From Paraburkholderia madseniana (GTDB lineage Bacteria > Pseudomonadota > Gammaproteobacteria > Burkholderiales > Burkholderiaceae): 64,000 bases of DNA. The translations under genes and the position numbers were made by a program. Below are positions 43,416 through 51,418 of the stretch, in pieces. The notes beneath the pieces are model-generated. The model was not told the DNA's origin and ran no database searches. It saw only the letters and a list, made by a program, of their open reading frames with translations. Within the stretch, counting starts at the first letter, position 1, and each line of letters begins with the position of its first letter. The stretch is taken from the NCBI RefSeq assembly GCF_009690905.1, contig NZ_VOSW01000015.1:1-64000 (forward strand), written 5' to 3'.

Positions 43416-44591
43416 TCAGTCCAGTCGCTCGATAATCGTCGCCGTTCCGAGGCCGCCCGCGCAACAGATCGCCTGCAAGCCATAGCGCGCGCCACGCCGT
43501 TCCAGTTCATGCAACATCGAGGTCATGATGCGTGCTCCGCTCGCGCCCAGCGGATGACCGAGCGCGATCGCCCCGCCGTTCACGTTCAGCCTCGAATGTG
43601 GCACGCCGAGTTCTTTCATCCACACGAGCGGCACGGACGCAAAGGCCTCGTTGACTTCGAACAGATCGATATCCTCAATGCTGAGCCCCGCCTTCGCCAG
43701 TACTTCACGCGTCGCGGCAATGGGACCGGTGAGCATCAACGTCGGATCGGCGCCGACGGTGGCAACCGCCCGCACACGCGCCCGGGGCTTCACGCCGAGT
43801 GCCTTCGCTTTGGTGGCGGACATCAGCAGCAGGGCCGACGCGCCGTCCGATATCTGCGATGAATTGCCGGCCGTCAGCCGCCCAACGCTGCGAAAACTCG
43901 TCTTCAGCGTCGCGAGTTTATCGGCGTGAGTGCCGGGACGAATCGTTTCGTCCGCCGAAAAAAGCGCCGCTTCGCCTTCCTGCGATTTCTCGCGCAGACG
44001 CTGCACTGGCACCGGGACGATCTCGCGCGCAAACCAGCCTTCCGCAGCCGCGGCCGCCGCACGCCGATGGCTCTCGACCGCGAACGCATCGAGTTGTTCG
44101 CGCCCAAGCTCCCACTCGTCGCACAGACGCTCAGCTGCCTCGCCCTGGCTCGTCAGCTCGTACCTTTCGCTCGCCATCCAGCCGAACGCTTCGCCATGCA
44201 GATCGCGATTGCTGCCCATCGGCACGCGGCTCATGTTCTCCGCGCCGCCGGCCACCACCACCTCCGCCGCGCCGAATGCAATGAGCCCCGCGGCGACGTG
44301 CACGGCTTCTTCGCCCGAGCCGCATTTACGGTCGATCGTGAGACCGGGTATGCTGTCCGGCCAACCCGCGCCGAGCAAGGAGGTGCGTGCGATATTGGCC
44401 GACTGCTCCCCGATCTGGGTGACGCAGCCGAAGATCACGTCGTTGACGACCTCCGGCGCGAGCCCCACGCGTTTGACCAGTTCATCGATCACATGCGCGC
44501 CGAGATGATCGGCGCGCACACCGGCAAGCGAGCCGCGAAACTTGCCGATCGGGGTGCGCGCCGCACCCACGATCACGACATCGCGACTCAT
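43416..44591 (-). CDS. Acetyl-CoA acetyltransferase (thiolase)
   Basis: A 391-residue thiolase splitting a 3-ketoacyl-CoA with CoA. It has catalytic Cys90 (DRKCGSGEEAVH), the His motif NVNGGAIALGHPLGASGAR, and a C-terminal CCAGGLGTATII. It is the last of four minus-strand genes joined by stop/start overlaps (amidohydrolase, FAH hydrolase, hydroxyacyl-CoA dehydrogenase, thiolase). This order beside a TetR gene and a CoA ligase gene matches my recollection of the dit cluster (ditJ to ditO region); the letter is not assigned. Confidence 0.93.
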   Translation of the reverse strand: MSRDVVIVGAARTPIGKFRGSLAGVRADHLGAHVIDELVKRVGLAPEVVNDVIFGCVTQIGEQSANIARTSLLGAGWPDSIPGLTIDRKCGSGEEAVHVAAGLIAFGAAEVVVAGGAENMSRVPMGSNRDLHGEAFGWMASERYELTSQGEAAERLCDEWELGREQLDAFAVESHRRAAAAAAEGWFAREIVPVPVQRLREKSQEGEAALFSADETIRPGTHADKLATLKTSFRSVGRLTAGNSSQISDGASALLLMSATKAKALGVKPRARVRAVATVGADPTLMLTGPIAATREVLAKAGLSIEDIDLFEVNEAFASVPLVWMKELGVPHSRLNVNGGAIALGHPLGASGARIMTSMLHELERRGARYGLQAICCAGGLGTATIIERLD

Positions 44592-45490
44592 AGCGAACTC
44601 CCCTTCAGACCCGAGCCCGGCACCCGCTGACCGTCTTCGTAGCGATACACGCCATGGCCGGTCTTACGGCCGAGGCGCCCCGCCGCCACCATCTTGATGA
44701 TCAGGGGACATGGGCGAAACTTGTCGCCGAGCGTCTGATGGAGATATCTCAGCACCGACAGGCGCGTGTCCCAGCCCGTGAGGTCACCAAGCTCGAGCGG
44801 TCCCATTGGATGATTGAAGCCGAGGCGCAGCGCGGTGTCGATATCCTCCGCGCTGGCCGCACCCTCCTGCAGCATCCACATCGCCTCGTTGCCGGCGAGC
44901 GCCGACATGCGGCTCGTCGTCAAACCGGGCGATTCGTTGACGATGATCGAAGTTTTGCCGATCGCATCTGAATACTCGCGCGTGAGCGCGACAGTTTCGT
45001 CGCTGGTGGCAAGGCCGCGCACCAGTTCGACCAGCTTCATCTTGTGCACGGGGTTGAAGAAATGCATGCCGATCACGCGTTCCGGATGCGCCACCGCTGT
45101 GGCGATCTCGGTCACGCTGAGTGCCGAGGTGTTGGTCGCGTACAGCGCGCCGTCGGCCATCACGTCTGCCGCATGCGCGACCACCGCCTGCTTGACCGCC
45201 AGTTTTTCCGACACCGTTTCGATCAGCAGATGCGCACCGTCCGCGGCGGCAGCGAGGTCGGTTTTGATGGCGAGCCGCGCCTTGGCGGCATCGGCTGCGG
45301 TGACCTGGAATTTACCAAGACGCACGCCGTCGTCGAGAATCTTGCCGATGCCTTTGTGCGCGCGTTCCAACGCATTTTCGTCCATGTCGACGAGTGTCGT
45401 GCTGAACCCCGAACTCGCGAACGCATGTGCGATGCCGGTGCCCATCAGACCCGCGCCGACCACGACCACCTTGTTGTTTTTTAAAGTCAT
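44588..45490 (-). CDS. 3-hydroxyacyl-CoA dehydrogenase
   Basis: A 300-residue enzyme oxidising 3-hydroxyacyl-CoA to 3-ketoacyl-CoA with NAD. VVVVGAGLMGTGIAHAFASSGF binds NAD; the catalytic His and Glu are in GMHFFNPVHKMKLVELV, followed by NESPGL and the C-terminal domain (GFNHPMGPLELGDLTGWDT). GGGAGG precedes ATG 45490; an ATG at 45508 overlaps the upstream stop but lacks its own site. Its TGA overlaps the thiolase ATG. Confidence 0.93.
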   Translation of the reverse strand: MTLKNNKVVVVGAGLMGTGIAHAFASSGFSTTLVDMDENALERAHKGIGKILDDGVRLGKFQVTAADAAKARLAIKTDLAAAADGAHLLIETVSEKLAVKQAVVAHAADVMADGALYATNTSALSVTEIATAVAHPERVIGMHFFNPVHKMKLVELVRGLATSDETVALTREYSDAIGKTSIIVNESPGLTTSRMSALAGNEAMWMLQEGAASAEDIDTALRLGFNHPMGPLELGDLTGWDTRLSVLRYLHQTLGDKFRPCPLIIKMVAAGRLGRKTGHGVYRYEDGQRVPGSGLKGSSL

Positions 45491-45504
45491 ACCACTGCCT
45501 CCCT

Positions 45505-46362
45505 TCATGCTGATTCGTTTGCCGATACGACGTTGCGCAATGTGCCGATGCCTTCGATCGAGGCTTCCACCACGTCGCCGGGATTCAGAAAGCGGCCCGT
45601 ACCCTGACCGGTGCCCTCTGGCGAGCCGGTGAACAGCACATCTCCCGCTTCGAAACTCGAGCGCTCGTCAACGAAACGCACCAGCGCCGCCGCGTCCCAC
45701 GTCATCTCTCCCGATGACGCATCCTGCCGCGTGTCGCCGTTCACTTTCAGCGTCATGCGCAACGCCGGACTGCCGGGCATGAATTCGTCGCGCGTAACGA
45801 TCCAGGGGCCGAGGCCCGTCGACCGATCCTGGCTCTTCGCGGCGAACAGATCCATGCCGACACCCGGTGGCCCACTACGTTGCAGATCGCGCGCGCTGAC
45901 GTCGTTGCCTACCGTGTAACCCAGCACGCTGCCGAGCGGATTGGCGCGGTCCACCTGCCGTGCGCCGATCACCACGACCAGTTCGACTTCGTGGTCGAGT
46001 TCTTTGGTGAGCGGCGGATAGCGAATCGGATCGCGCGCGCCGACCAGCGCGCCGTATGCCTTCAGGAACGCCACCGGCTGACTATGGCTTTTCATGCCGA
46101 AGTCGGCATTCAGGTGCTTCGCATAGTTGGCGCCGGCAACAACCACGCGATTGCCGCGCTCAACTGGCGGCAACAAGCGCAACTCGCCCAGCTTGCGCGG
46201 CGCACCTGCGAGCTTTAGCGCATCGAGGCCGTCCTCCGGTCTTGCCGTGAGTGCAGGCGCCCATTCGGCGAATGACCCGACGATCGGGGTCGCTTCGCCG
46301 CGTTCCGTATCCACTACGGCCCAGAACGGCACGCCACCGTCCGTGCAGCGCGCGAGCTTCAT
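45505..46362 (-). CDS. Fumarylacetoacetate hydrolase-family protein
   Basis: A 285-residue FAH-superfamily protein with VAGANYAKHL, the acidic metal site in DHEVELVVVIGARQV, GYTVGNDVSARDLQ and AGDVLFTGSPEGTG. It shares its layout with the FAH protein at 20014 but is clearly a separate paralogue. Within an operon of amidohydrolase and beta-oxidation enzymes it may hydrolyse or decarboxylate a later, acyclic keto acid. The start overlaps the amidohydrolase stop (ATGA). Confidence 0.9.
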   Translation of the reverse strand: MKLARCTDGGVPFWAVVDTERGEATPIVGSFAEWAPALTARPEDGLDALKLAGAPRKLGELRLLPPVERGNRVVVAGANYAKHLNADFGMKSHSQPVAFLKAYGALVGARDPIRYPPLTKELDHEVELVVVIGARQVDRANPLGSVLGYTVGNDVSARDLQRSGPPGVGMDLFAAKSQDRSTGLGPWIVTRDEFMPGSPALRMTLKVNGDTRQDASSGEMTWDAAALVRFVDERSSFEAGDVLFTGSPEGTGQGTGRFLNPGDVVEASIEGIGTLRNVVSANESA

Positions 46363-47441
46363 GCGCTCACCGCCTGCTTCGGCGCCGGCACGCCGATCTT
46401 CGCCGGGTCGAGATGCAGCAACTTGCAGGCGTTCTGCCAGCGGATCTTTTGCAGGTCTTCATCCGACAAACGCAGACCATCGGTCAGATCGTGACGCACC
46501 GCATCGCTGCCGCCGAAATTGCTGCCGTACAGAATGCGGTCCGCGCCGATAATGTCGATCAGCGCCTGGCGCATCGGCACTTCATGCAATTCGACGTCGA
46601 AATAGAAGTTCTTCAGATACTCGAGCACGGGCTTCTTGTTGTGCGCGAAGTCGAGATTGGCATTGCATTGCGCGAGACGGCCAAGCTGATACGGCACATA
46701 GCCGCCACCGTGCGTGATGTACACCTTGAGACCCGGAAAGCGGTCGAATACGCCGCCGCAGATCAGATTCCAGAAACAACGCGTTTCGTCGTACTGCATG
46801 CCGACGATGGCCGTGGTCTCGTAGCGGTCCTCATTGGCCTTCTTGCCCCACGTGACCGACTGGTTGTAGCCGTGGATGAACATCGGCAGGTCGAGGTCGC
46901 ACAGCGCCTGCCAGACCGGATCGAGTTCCGGCGAATCGAATTCGAGGCCGCCGAAATTGGCGCCGCCCGCTACGAGCCCTTTCGCGCCGAGCTCACCGCA
47001 AGCGCGGCGGATTTCCTTCGCGGCCTCTTCCGGCACGTTGAGCGGCGCATGCGCCCAGAACATCAAACGATCGGGCGCGGCGGAACAGTATTCGGCGAGC
47101 GTGTCGTTGACCTTTTTCGCGTAGCGCACCGAGAAGTCCGCTTCCGCCCAGTACATGTAGCAGTGCGACGGCACCGACACCACCTGGGCATTCTGGCCGG
47201 CGGCGTCCATACCGGCCAGACGAACGTTCGGATTGGCCCAGCGTGCGAAGTACTCGTCGAGCTTCAGCCCTTTGCCGGACCGTACGGCTGCCTTACGCTC
47301 GGGTGAACCCAACGTCAGGATCCAGTCGCCCACCCGCAGCTTGACGTCACCATCCTCGTGCTGTTCGAAGAACGGGCCCCAGTGGGGGTGTTGGTTGTAG
47401 TAGCCCGGATGCGGAGCGTGGGCATGAAGGTCGATGAGCAT
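46359..47441 (-). CDS. Amidohydrolase-2 family protein (ACMSD-like)
   Basis: A 360-residue TIM-barrel metal enzyme with a full metal set: DLHAHAP (His6, His8), IHGYN, ITHGGGYVPYQLGR and LYGSNFGGSDA. This is the aminocarboxymuconate semialdehyde decarboxylase-like type, usually decarboxylases or C-C hydrolases for ring-fission products. AGGAGA precedes the ATG. It heads the four-gene operon with FAH hydrolase, hydroxyacyl-CoA dehydrogenase and thiolase. Unlike the amidohydrolase at 24552, its N-terminal HxH motif is intact. Confidence 0.9.
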   Translation of the reverse strand: MLIDLHAHAPHPGYYNQHPHWGPFFEQHEDGDVKLRVGDWILTLGSPERKAAVRSGKGLKLDEYFARWANPNVRLAGMDAAGQNAQVVSVPSHCYMYWAEADFSVRYAKKVNDTLAEYCSAAPDRLMFWAHAPLNVPEEAAKEIRRACGELGAKGLVAGGANFGGLEFDSPELDPVWQALCDLDLPMFIHGYNQSVTWGKKANEDRYETTAIVGMQYDETRCFWNLICGGVFDRFPGLKVYITHGGGYVPYQLGRLAQCNANLDFAHNKKPVLEYLKNFYFDVELHEVPMRQALIDIIGADRILYGSNFGGSDAVRHDLTDGLRLSDEDLQKIRWQNACKLLHLDPAKIGVPAPKQAVSA

Positions 47442-47563
47442 GATGTCTCCTGGCGCTCGACGGCGCAGATGTGGGATAGACCTGTCTGCGGTTCACCGAC
47501 ATCCGGACGCACGAAAGCCAGATGCGCGAAGCAGATCAGACTGTTCGACATCATGCCAATATT

Positions 47564-47589
47564 AGTCACTTAATGCAATTGTGTTCAAA
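47564..47589 (-). promoter_or_regulatory. Shared 26-bp regulon motif, copy 9
   Basis: On the minus strand TTTGAACA-N8-TTAAGTGACT, 122 bases upstream of the amidohydrolase operon and oriented towards it. Confidence 0.45.
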
Positions 47590-47621
47590 TTAACGTTTAC
47601 GCGGGTTCCTCCCGCTTGCCT

Positions 47622-47686
47622 CGGGTCTGCTTTCCGGGTCTGCTTTCCGGGTCTGCTTTCCGGGTCTGCTTTCCGGGTCTGCTTTC
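47622..47686. repeat. 13-bp perfect tandem repeat, five copies
   Basis: CGGGTCTGCTTTC is repeated five times head to tail without change, then a decayed sixth copy follows (47687-47699). The unit is not a multiple of three, so it is unlikely to be coding. Its position between two transcription units suggests a slippage-prone spacer. Confidence 0.9.
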
Positions 47687-47793
47687 CGTCTCTGCTGCCG
47701 CCGGCATTCCTGCATGGCGACGCGCCGGCCCCGGCGCGAAAGCCGGTGGCAGGACGGTCGCCAGGAGCCACGGTGTGCGTGAACGTCATAGGT

Positions 47794-48597
47794 TCAGCGG
47801 CGCGCCCGCGTAACCCCGCCGAAGCGGATCGAATCGATGAGACGGCCGATACGGCGTTGCATCGCGCCTCGCTCAGACTCGCTCGACACGAGGTGTTCGC
47901 TCATGACGAAACGGATCAGCAGATCGCAGATCAGTTCGCGATCGAGTTTGACGCCCAGACGTTCGTCCCATGCGTCGAACACGGGTGACAGCAAATCCTG
48001 AAAGCGCACCACGGCGTCGTGAAAGATGCGTTTGAAAAAGCGCAACGCGAACTCCGGTGCAACCAGCAACATGCGCCGGGAATTGCCCGCGTCAAGGTAG
48101 TCCTGCAGGTAGTTGATGACCACGTCGAAGCGCTCGTCCGGGTCCTGATAGCGCACCAGTAGTTCAGCCAGCGATTTGTGGAAGTTCTCCCTCTTGTGGC
48201 GCGAAAACGCTTCGAGCAGTTCGTCCTGCGAGGCGAAATAGCGGTAGAACGTGCCCCGCGACACGCTCGCCGTTTCGCACACTTCAAGAATGGAAATACG
48301 GTCTGCACCCGACTCCAGCACAACCTTTTCCGTCGCGGCAAAGATGTTGTCGATGGTCTGCTCGGAGCGGCGATTGCTGCGCCGACGGCGCGGCGCCGCG
48401 GCAGGTGCGGCCGCAGCCGCGGCCACCGCGGGCGCGGCTGGCACGGCTGGCGCGAGGCTCTTGCGTGCCGTTGGCGCTGGCGCCACTGACTGCGCCGCGC
48501 TCTTGCCGCTTTTCTCGGCGACGGCGCGTTTCTTCGCCGGTTGTTTGACAGCAATCTTCGAGGTACCGGCTTTCGATGGAGTAGTCTGTTTAGCCAT
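47794..48597 (-). CDS. TetR family regulator with long basic N-terminal tail
   Basis: A 267-residue TetR regulator. The helix-turn-helix (IDNIFAATEKVVLESGADRISILEVCETASVSRGTFYRYFASQDELLEAF) begins only after about 80 residues of Lys/Ala/Pro/Arg-rich tail resembling histone H1. Position beside the CoA ligase gene corresponds to the TetR gene (ditK) I recall next to ditJ. Divergent from the ligase, with a perfect palindrome AGAATT-C-AATTCT (48663-48675) between them as probable operator. Confidence 0.87.
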   Translation of the reverse strand: MAKQTTPSKAGTSKIAVKQPAKKRAVAEKSGKSAAQSVAPAPTARKSLAPAVPAAPAVAAAAAAPAAAPRRRRSNRRSEQTIDNIFAATEKVVLESGADRISILEVCETASVSRGTFYRYFASQDELLEAFSRHKRENFHKSLAELLVRYQDPDERFDVVINYLQDYLDAGNSRRMLLVAPEFALRFFKRIFHDAVVRFQDLLSPVFDAWDERLGVKLDRELICDLLIRFVMSEHLVSSESERGAMQRRIGRLIDSIRFGGVTRARR

Positions 48598-48599
48598 AA

Positions 48600-48625
48600 G
48601 TTGATCAGTTTTTATAAAAGTGTGC
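48600..48625 (+). promoter_or_regulatory. Shared 26-bp regulon motif, copy 10 (weaker)
   Basis: GTTGATCA-N8-AAAAGTGTGC just upstream of the TetR start codon in the TetR/CoA ligase divergent region. Right half like that of copy 11 at 54285. Confidence 0.38.
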
Positions 48626-48661
48626 GGGTTTCCCCGCAGATCAGGATTGGAATACAAACAC

Positions 48662-48675
48662 TAGAATTCAATTCT
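48662..48675. promoter_or_regulatory. Palindromic TetR operator candidate
   Basis: TAGAATTCAATTCT contains the 13-base palindrome AGAATT-C-AATTCT. It lies between the divergent TetR and CoA ligase genes, and 13 of its bases recur at 4377-4389 upstream of the DUF1302 operon. Confidence 0.55.
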
Positions 48676-48737
48676 CGGGTTAGAATTTGTGGGCAAGTCG
48701 CCCGGTTCACGCCCAGTTCATTTTCTGAGAGGTTGAT

Positions 48738-50387
48738 ATGGCTGGTATGGGAAGAGCAGAGACTTGGTCGCTCGGTGAACAGGACACCGTTATCGCCGCA
48801 CTCGAGCGCGCCGTCGTGGCGCATCCGGACCGGGTTCTGCTCGACTTTTCGGGTGCGCTCTATACCTATGCGGACGTCGACCGTCTTTCCACGCGCCTCG
48901 CCCATTCGCTGGCGTCGCTCGGCGTTCAGGCCGGGCAAACCGTGGTCACGATGCTCGACAACAACGTCGACGCCGTGATCTCGTGGCTCGCGGTCAACAA
49001 ACTCTGCGCCGTCAGCGTGCCGATCAATACGGCATTGCGCGGTGAATTCCTGCGCCATCAGATCGCCGACGCCGGCTCGCCGCTTGTGATCTGCGAAGCC
49101 GACTATCTCGATCGGATCGGCGCGGTGGCGGCGCAACTGTCCGAAGTGAAGCAGGTTCTGTATCGCAGCGCCGATACGGGCGCGACCGCCGTCACCGCCG
49201 CCCGTTGCGGTCCCTTGCCGCTCGCGCCGCTTGACGCCCATCGCGGTCATGACGACACGCCCTTCGAGCGCAAGCCGGAGCCGCGGGACCTCGCCAGCCT
49301 GATCTATACATCCGGCACCACCGGCCCGTCCAAGGGCTGCATGATCAGCTACAACTTCATGTGCAACCTGGCGCGCCTGCAATTGCGCGCCGGCCCAGCA
49401 AGCCCCAACGACGTGACGATCACGCCACTGCCGCTGTTTCACATGAACGCGCTGGCGGTGGGCATCCTGTCGAATATTCTGGTGGGCGCGCGCGTGGCGA
49501 TCATTCCGCGTTTCTCGGTGTCCAATTTCTGGCCCGAAGTCGAGCGCAGCGGCGCCACCATCGCGTCGATTCTCGGTGGCATGGGCGGCCTCCTCGCCAA
49601 TGCGCCGGACAATGAGGCGGCAAAGCGCTGTTTCGGCCAGATTCATACGGTGCGTGGCAATCCGTTCACAGAAGAAAACAAGAAGGTCTGGCGCGAGCGC
49701 TTCGGTGCCAGACAGGTCGGCGGCAACGGCTACGGCCTCACGGAAGCATGCGTGATCACCTCGCTGCCGGGCGGGGAATACGCGGCGCCTGGTTCGTCCG
49801 GCAAGCGCATTGCCGACTTCGACGTGCGGATCGTCGACGATCTCGACCGCGAACTGCCGGCCAATACGCCGGGCGAAATAGTCTGCCGTCCGCTGCGACC
49901 GGACATCATGTTCATGGGCTACTGGCGCCGTCCCGAGGAGACGCTGAAGCTGATGCGCAACATGTGGTTCCATACCGGAGATATAGGCAAGTTCGACGAC
50001 GATGGATTTTTCTATTTCGTAGACCGCAAAAAAGACTATTTGCGCCGCCGTGGCGAAAATATTTCCAGCTTCGAGATGGAATCGGCCTTTGCACGCCACC
50101 CCGATATCGCCGAGGTCGCGGTCCATGCCGTGCCATCGGACAAAGGCGAAGACGACGTCAAAGTCACCGCCATTCTGAACCCGGGTGCCGCGCTCACCGC
50201 CGAGGCCCTGTTCCACTGGGCTACCGACGCCGTTCCATATTACGCCCTGCCACGCTACATCGAGTTTCGTGAGACGCTGCCCAAGAACCCGCAAGGCCGC
50301 ATTCTGAAGTATCAGCTGCGCGATGAGGGTAAGACGGCGTCCACCTGGGATATCGAGGCGACCGGCATCAAGGTGGCCAAACGCTGA
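48738..50387 (+). CDS. Acyl-CoA ligase (AMP-dependent synthetase), DitJ-like
   Basis: A 549-residue adenylate-forming CoA ligase. LIYTSGTTGPSKGCMISY is the AMP-binding P-loop, then GYGLTE, WFHTGDIGKFDDDGFFYFVDRKKD, and the catalytic Lys region NPQGRILKYQL. It would activate a diterpenoid or ring-cleavage carboxylic acid to its CoA thioester, the entry to the beta-oxidation genes of the window. GAGAGG precedes the ATG. The arrangement with a divergent TetR gene and the hydroxyacyl-CoA dehydrogenase/thiolase operon fits the dit CoA ligase ditJ. Confidence 0.92.
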   Translation: MAGMGRAETWSLGEQDTVIAALERAVVAHPDRVLLDFSGALYTYADVDRLSTRLAHSLASLGVQAGQTVVTMLDNNVDAVISWLAVNKLCAVSVPINTALRGEFLRHQIADAGSPLVICEADYLDRIGAVAAQLSEVKQVLYRSADTGATAVTAARCGPLPLAPLDAHRGHDDTPFERKPEPRDLASLIYTSGTTGPSKGCMISYNFMCNLARLQLRAGPASPNDVTITPLPLFHMNALAVGILSNILVGARVAIIPRFSVSNFWPEVERSGATIASILGGMGGLLANAPDNEAAKRCFGQIHTVRGNPFTEENKKVWRERFGARQVGGNGYGLTEACVITSLPGGEYAAPGSSGKRIADFDVRIVDDLDRELPANTPGEIVCRPLRPDIMFMGYWRRPEETLKLMRNMWFHTGDIGKFDDDGFFYFVDRKKDYLRRRGENISSFEMESAFARHPDIAEVAVHAVPSDKGEDDVKVTAILNPGAALTAEALFHWATDAVPYYALPRYIEFRETLPKNPQGRILKYQLRDEGKTASTWDIEATGIKVAKR

Positions 50388-50419
50388 CCGTGTTCAGTTT
50401 CTTCAGTGACTAGCAGTAA

Positions 50420-50438
50420 AGGGGCCCGCGGGGCCCCT
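50420..50438 (+). terminator. Terminator after CoA ligase
   Basis: AGGGGCCC-GCG-GGGCCCCT forms an 8-bp stem 32 bases after the ligase stop, followed by a T-containing stretch (GTTGCTTTAT). It separates the ligase from the convergent SDR. Confidence 0.7.
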
Positions 50439-50491
50439 GTTGCTTTATATACGACCCGCTTTCGTACTCAGCCGCGTGCCCGGACCATTAC

Positions 50492-51292
50492 TCAGTACTC
50501 GCGCACAGGCACATTGGCCGGCCGCGAGTTGTAGCCCGGCAGATGCAGACCGCCATCCACATGCAGCGTCTCACCGGTGATGAAGCGCGACATCTCCGAA
50601 GACAGGAACACCGCAGCCGGCCCAATATCTTCTTCCGGATCACCGCAGCGGCCGAGCGGACGCGCTGCGGCAGAACGTTCGGCAAAACCCGGGTTTTCTT
50701 CCGCCAGCTTGAAGAACGTCGCGCCCATTGCCGTCGGCGCAATTGCGTTCACCGTGATATTGAAGCGCCCCCATTCCGAGGCCGCGCTACGCGTCAAACC
50801 GACGATGCCCGACTTGGCGGTATTGTAATCGGCATGCAGCCACGCGCCGGTCTCGGTGTCGATCGAATAGAAGTTGACGATGCGGCCCCAGCGGCGCTCG
50901 CGCATATGCGGCATTACCGCACGCATGGCCCACCAGGTGGCCCACAGCGACGACGTCAGGGTTTGCTGCAACATCTCGTCCGTCTTGTCTTCGAACAGTA
51001 CGTTGGGCGTGGGAATGAAGGCGTTGTTCACCAGAATGTCGATGCTGCCGAAGTGCGCCACCGTGCTCTGCACGGCTGCCTCTATCGAAGCCTTGCTCGT
51101 CACGTCGGTCTTGACGAACAGCGCACGGCCGCCGATCTCCTTGATTTCGCGCTCGACCTGCAAGCCGGTTTGCTCGTCGATCTCGGCAATCACCACGGCC
51201 GCGCCTTCTCGCGCGAATGCTCGCGCAACGCCGCGGCCGATGCCGCCGCCGGCGCCCGTGACGAAACCGACCCTCTCCTTAAGCAATGCCAT
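50492..51292 (-). CDS. Short-chain dehydrogenase/reductase
   Basis: A 266-residue SDR with TGAGGGIGRGVARAFA, NNAF, Ser in NFYSID and YNTAK, so the catalytic residues are present. The Glu/Asp after the second strand (IAEID) favours NAD. GAGG precedes the ATG. It is divergent from the DUF2889 gene, with a weak copy of the shared motif between them. The substrate is probably a ring or side-chain alcohol of the diterpenoid pathway. Confidence 0.9.
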   Translation of the reverse strand: MALLKERVGFVTGAGGGIGRGVARAFAREGAAVVIAEIDEQTGLQVEREIKEIGGRALFVKTDVTSKASIEAAVQSTVAHFGSIDILVNNAFIPTPNVLFEDKTDEMLQQTLTSSLWATWWAMRAVMPHMRERRWGRIVNFYSIDTETGAWLHADYNTAKSGIVGLTRSAASEWGRFNITVNAIAPTAMGATFFKLAEENPGFAERSAAARPLGRCGDPEEDIGPAAVFLSSEMSRFITGETLHVDGGLHLPGYNSRPANVPVREY

Positions 51293-51309
51293 GCCGACGC
51301 CTCTTGTTT

Positions 51310-51335
51310 ATTGAACATAATTTGCGATATCGTAC
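51310..51335 (+). promoter_or_regulatory. Shared 26-bp regulon motif, degenerate copy
   Basis: ATTGAACA-N8-GATATCGTAC between the divergent SDR and DUF2889 genes. The left half is good; the right half is poor. Confidence 0.25.
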
Positions 51336-51418
51336 ACTTTAAGAATAAAGGTGTCAGCATTTTGCAGCCCACAATCGGGCATCGCTACTGTTTTTACGCT
51401 GTTTTCGAGGGTTCTTTC

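Larger units (their letters stand above)
47442..47793. other. Intergenic region with tandem repeat and motif copy
   Basis: About 350 bases without a gene between the amidohydrolase start and the TetR stop. It holds a minus-strand copy of the shared motif (47564-47589) and five 13-base tandem repeats (47622-47686). Confidence 0.6.

Noticed and set aside
47622..47699. CRISPR array
   Set aside because: The 13-base units are directly adjacent with no spacers and no cas genes nearby.
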